In this document: positions 61,762-64,000 of the stretch, piece after piece
Position numbering within the stretch: position 1 is the stretch's first letter
Layout of the letters: every line of letters starts with the position of its first letter
DNA from: Pseudomonas nitroreducens
GTDB lineage: Bacteria > Pseudomonadota > Gammaproteobacteria > Pseudomonadales > Pseudomonadaceae
Length of the DNA stretch: 64,000 bases
NCBI RefSeq assembly: GCF_014204515.1
Contig: NZ_JACHLI010000025.1
Location: 49,130 to 113,129, forward strand
Direction: 5' to 3'
Made by a program: the position numbers and the translations under genes
The notes under the pieces: model-generated
Databases searched by the model: none
The model's input: only the letters and a program-made list of their open reading frames with translations
What the model was told of the DNA's origin: nothing

Positions 61762-61837
61762 GGAACCGTCCTTGGCAGGCGAATGGGTGCAACTGCACTG
61801 AGCCTAGCTGCAATGCCGGACGGGAGACTAGGGGAGG

Positions 61838-61866
61838 CTGCGGCACGCCGTGTTGACGTGCCGCAG
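61838..61866. terminator. Hairpin after the chemoreceptor gene
   Basis: CTGCGGCACG, nine-base loop, CGTGCCGCAG: a perfect ten-pair stem starting ten bases after the stop of the minus-strand chemoreceptor. No T-run. Confidence 0.5.
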
Positions 61867-61875
61867 GGAAGCGCC

Positions 61876-63192
61876 TCAGCTCGACAGCTGGTTGGCGAAC
61901 TGGCCGACGGCGTCGACCACGCGCTGGGCGCTGTCCTGGATCTCGATGATCACCGTGCCGGCCTGGCCGGAGAGCTCCAGGCCCAGTTCGGCCTGCTGCC
62001 GGCCGCGGTCGATCATCGCCACGGCTTGCCCGGCGAGCTGCTGGTTCTGCTCCACCACCTTGGTGATCTCCTCGGTGGCCGCGCTGGTGCGCGAGGCGAG
62101 CTGGCGCACTTCGTCGGCGACCACTGCGAAGCCGCGCCCCTGGTCGCCGGCGCGGGCGGCTTCGATGGCGGCGTTGAGCGCCAGCAGGTTGGTCTGGTCG
62201 GCGATGCTGCGGATGCTCTGCACCAGCGCGCCGATGGCCTGGGACTGGCGGTCCAGCGCCTCGATGCCCTGGGCGGCTTCCTGCATGCGGTTGGCCAGCT
62301 CACGCATCACATCCACCGTCTGCTGCACCACCGCCGCGCCCTTGGTCGCGCTGTCGTCGGTGCTCTGCGAGGTGTCGAAGGCGATGGTCGCGGCCTGGGC
62401 CACGGCGTTCTCGCGGTTCACCTGGTCGGTGATCACGGTGGCGAACTTCACCACTTTGTAGAGGCGGTCGTGGGCGTCGATGATCGGGTTGTACGAGGCT
62501 TCCAGCCAGACCTCGCGGCCACGGCTGTCGACGCGCTTGAAGCGGTCGGCGACGAATTCGCCGCGGCGCAGCTTGGCCCAGAAGGCTTCGTACTGCGGCG
62601 AGTTGTATTCGGCCGGTTCGCAGAACATGCGGTGATGCTTGCCCTGGATCTGCTGCAGGCTGTAGCCCATGGAATTGAGGAAGCGATCGTTGGCGGTGAG
62701 TACTTCGCCCTGCAGGTTGAATTCGATCACCGCGGTGGAGCGCTGCAGCGCCTCGATCAGGTTCTCGTGCTCGCGGGAGTTCTCAATGGTGCGCGTCAGG
62801 TCGCTGGCGTACAGCGAGAAGTGCCGCACCACCCCGGCGCTGTCGTGCATCGGCTGCAGGATCGAGCGCAGCCAGGCTTCCTCGCCGTTGCCGCGCAGCA
62901 GGCGGATCACCCCGGCCAGGTGTTCGCCGCGCTCGATGGCGTACTTGACCTTGAGATGGAAATCGAGCCCGCGCACATGGTCGGGGATCAGGTCCAGCAG
63001 CGGACGGCCGATCAGCTGGTCGCCGCGGTGGAGCATTTCCTTCTCGAAATTGGCGTTCACCGATTCGATGCGCCCACGGGGGTCGAGGAAGAGCACAAGC
63101 ATCTCCTCTTCGAGGCTGGCGCGGACCTCGTTCACCGAGGCGAGCTCTTCACGCAGTGCGGCCAGTTCCTGCTTCAAACGCGAATTGAACAT
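61876..63192 (-). CDS. BdlA-like soluble chemoreceptor (PAS-PAS-MCP)
   Basis: A 438-residue cytoplasmic receptor without membrane helices. A short coiled coil (1-30), PAS domains at about 30-135 and 145-255 (NRENAV marks the end of the second), then a short MCP signalling domain with the tip NLLALNAAIEAARAGDQGRG. No methylation helices of normal length. The layout equals BdlA, which controls biofilm dispersal in P. aeruginosa; Aer-2-type proteins are a less good fit. A sigma-28 promoter precedes it. Confidence 0.85.
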   Translation of the reverse strand: MFNSRLKQELAALREELASVNEVRASLEEEMLVLFLDPRGRIESVNANFEKEMLHRGDQLIGRPLLDLIPDHVRGLDFHLKVKYAIERGEHLAGVIRLLRGNGEEAWLRSILQPMHDSAGVVRHFSLYASDLTRTIENSREHENLIEALQRSTAVIEFNLQGEVLTANDRFLNSMGYSLQQIQGKHHRMFCEPAEYNSPQYEAFWAKLRRGEFVADRFKRVDSRGREVWLEASYNPIIDAHDRLYKVVKFATVITDQVNRENAVAQAATIAFDTSQSTDDSATKGAAVVQQTVDVMRELANRMQEAAQGIEALDRQSQAIGALVQSIRSIADQTNLLALNAAIEAARAGDQGRGFAVVADEVRQLASRTSAATEEITKVVEQNQQLAGQAVAMIDRGRQQAELGLELSGQAGTVIIEIQDSAQRVVDAVGQFANQLSS

Positions 63193-63251
63193 TCGTGGGC
63201 ATTCTCAAGTGGTGGGGCATCCAGGCTGCTGCCGGGTTGCTTCATCCACTG

Positions 63252-63277
63252 CATCGGCTGATGCGGCCACGACTTTA
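63252..63277 (-). promoter_or_regulatory. sigma-28 (FliA) promoter of the chemoreceptor
   Basis: Read on the minus strand: TAAAGT, 13 bases, GCCGATG, the spacing of the FliA consensus (TAAAGTTT-N11-GCCGATAA). The -10 box ends 59 bases before the receptor ATG. Confidence 0.75.
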
Positions 63278-63426
63278 GGGGCCATCGAGTTTCGCCGGGC
63301 ACCCATGGGGCAAGGGCTGGCGTCGGTTTCGGGCGCTGGGAGCAGGGCGCTGCTCAAGGGCCGGTGGGCGGTGCGCAAGGGGAGGGATGGCCGCGCCCAC
63401 GGACGGGGCGCGGCGCGGCGGAGCGA

Positions 63427-63708
63427 TCAGTCCTCGCGGCTGGTCACTTCCACCAGGTGGTAGCCGAACTGGGTCTTCACCGGACCCTGGACGACGTTCA
63501 GCGGCGCGCTGAAGACCACCTGGTCGAACTCGCGGACCATCTGGCCCGGACGGAAGCTGCCCAGGTCACCGCCGCTGCGGCCGGACGGGCAGGTGGAATT
63601 GTCGCGCGCCACCTGGGCGAAGTCGGCGCCGCCTTCGATGGCAGTCTTGAGTTCATTGCACTTGGCTTCGCTGGAAACCAGGATGTGACGGGCGGATGCA
63701 CGGGCCAT
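63427..63708 (-). CDS. ppiC: Parvulin-type peptidyl-prolyl isomerase PpiC
   Basis: A 93-residue single-domain parvulin. ARASARHILVSSEAKCNELK, CPSGRSGGDLGSFRPGQMV and TQFGYHLVEV are the family signatures. It catalyses cis-trans change at prolines in the cytoplasm. Length equals E. coli PpiC. AGGAGTTATCC before the ATG sets the start. Confidence 0.95.
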   Translation of the reverse strand: MARASARHILVSSEAKCNELKTAIEGGADFAQVARDNSTCPSGRSGGDLGSFRPGQMVREFDQVVFSAPLNVVQGPVKTQFGYHLVEVTSRED

Positions 63709-63844
63709 GGGATAACTCCTGAACAGGCAGTAGGAAAGGGCGAAGCCTAGCCGATTCCAGGCGCGAACCCAATGCCAGGCGCGTGATGGTGCGGCGTTGT
63801 GCAGGAGCGAGCGCTGGCCTGCTGTTGCAGCGGCCGGAACGCGC

Positions 63845-63928
63845 GTAGGAGCGGATTTATCCGCGATTGGCCTCGCCCAGAGGGAGGACGTGCCGGCGGA
63901 GAGCGATCGCGGACGGAGTCCGCTTGTA
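63845..63928. repeat. Paired REP-like element
   Basis: GTAGGAGCGGATTTATCCGC at the left faces CGCGGACGGAGTCCGCTTGT at the right. The right arm is worn. The remaining sequence to the window end has only another worn arm and no gene. Confidence 0.75.
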
Positions 63929-64000
63929 TGGCGTTAGGGTAGGAACCTGTCGGGGGTGGAGGGACAAAGTCCGCTTCTGCAAGCCAGACGGTAGGAGACT

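Overview
This is a GC-rich chromosomal window from a Pseudomonas species. The order fliK-fliLMNOPQR-flhB-flhA-flhF-fleN-fliA-cheYZAB-motCD-parC-parP-cheW followed by ccmABCDEFGHI is the polar-flagellum and chemotaxis locus of the P. aeruginosa lineage (family knowledge recalled from memory, no search run). The intergenic repeats built on GTAGGAGCGGACTCTGTCCGCGAT and GTAGGAGCGAGCTTGCTCGCGAA are typical Pseudomonas REP-like elements. No rRNA, tRNA, CRISPR array, prophage or insertion sequence is visible.

Region 1 (1-26400) builds and steers the polar flagellum. An HptB-like phosphotransfer protein precedes fliK. fliL to flhB encode the motor-switch and export-gate proteins. Two TPM-domain membrane proteins and a lipoprotein sit between flhB and flhA. 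flhA-flhF-fleN-fliA encode the export gate, polar placement, number control and sigma-28. cheYZAB, motCD, parC, parP and cheW form the chemotaxis set. Good sigma-54 promoters lie before fliK, fliL and flhA, and a good sigma-28 promoter lies before parP-cheW. The locus ends with a degenerate receiver protein and, on the minus strand, a second FliK-like protein coupled to a FlhB C-terminal-domain protein.

Region 2 (28689-36900) holds a serine-acetyltransferase-like gene and the complete, mostly overlapping ccmABCDEFGHI operon for c-type cytochrome maturation, then a small lipoprotein.

Region 3 (36900-64000) is a mosaic of single genes: a diguanylate cyclase, a lipoate-ligase-like protein, a KefC-type antiporter, an RluF-type pseudouridine synthase, a C39-like peptidase candidate, an AI-2E family permease, an MsbA-type ABC exporter, CvfB, an ArcD-type antiporter, peptide deformylase, a PGDYG protein, a YihY/BrkB protein, a LysR regulator divergent from an SGNH hydrolase, a lone PilU-like ATPase, a BdlA-like soluble chemoreceptor with its own sigma-28 promoter, and PpiC. 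Several small unknown proteins lie between them.

The most interesting unexplained items are: (a) a structured dispersed repeat of about 300 bases in two inverted copies (37194-37494 and 54281-54608), with three hairpins that keep pairing despite sequence change; (b) a 126-bp tandem REP array behind def; (c) an acidic DEFE motif repeated four times in the CheA linker and echoed in ParP; (d) the second FliK/FlhB-C pair next to a degenerate receiver; and (e) a promoter-terminator leader ahead of ccmA.
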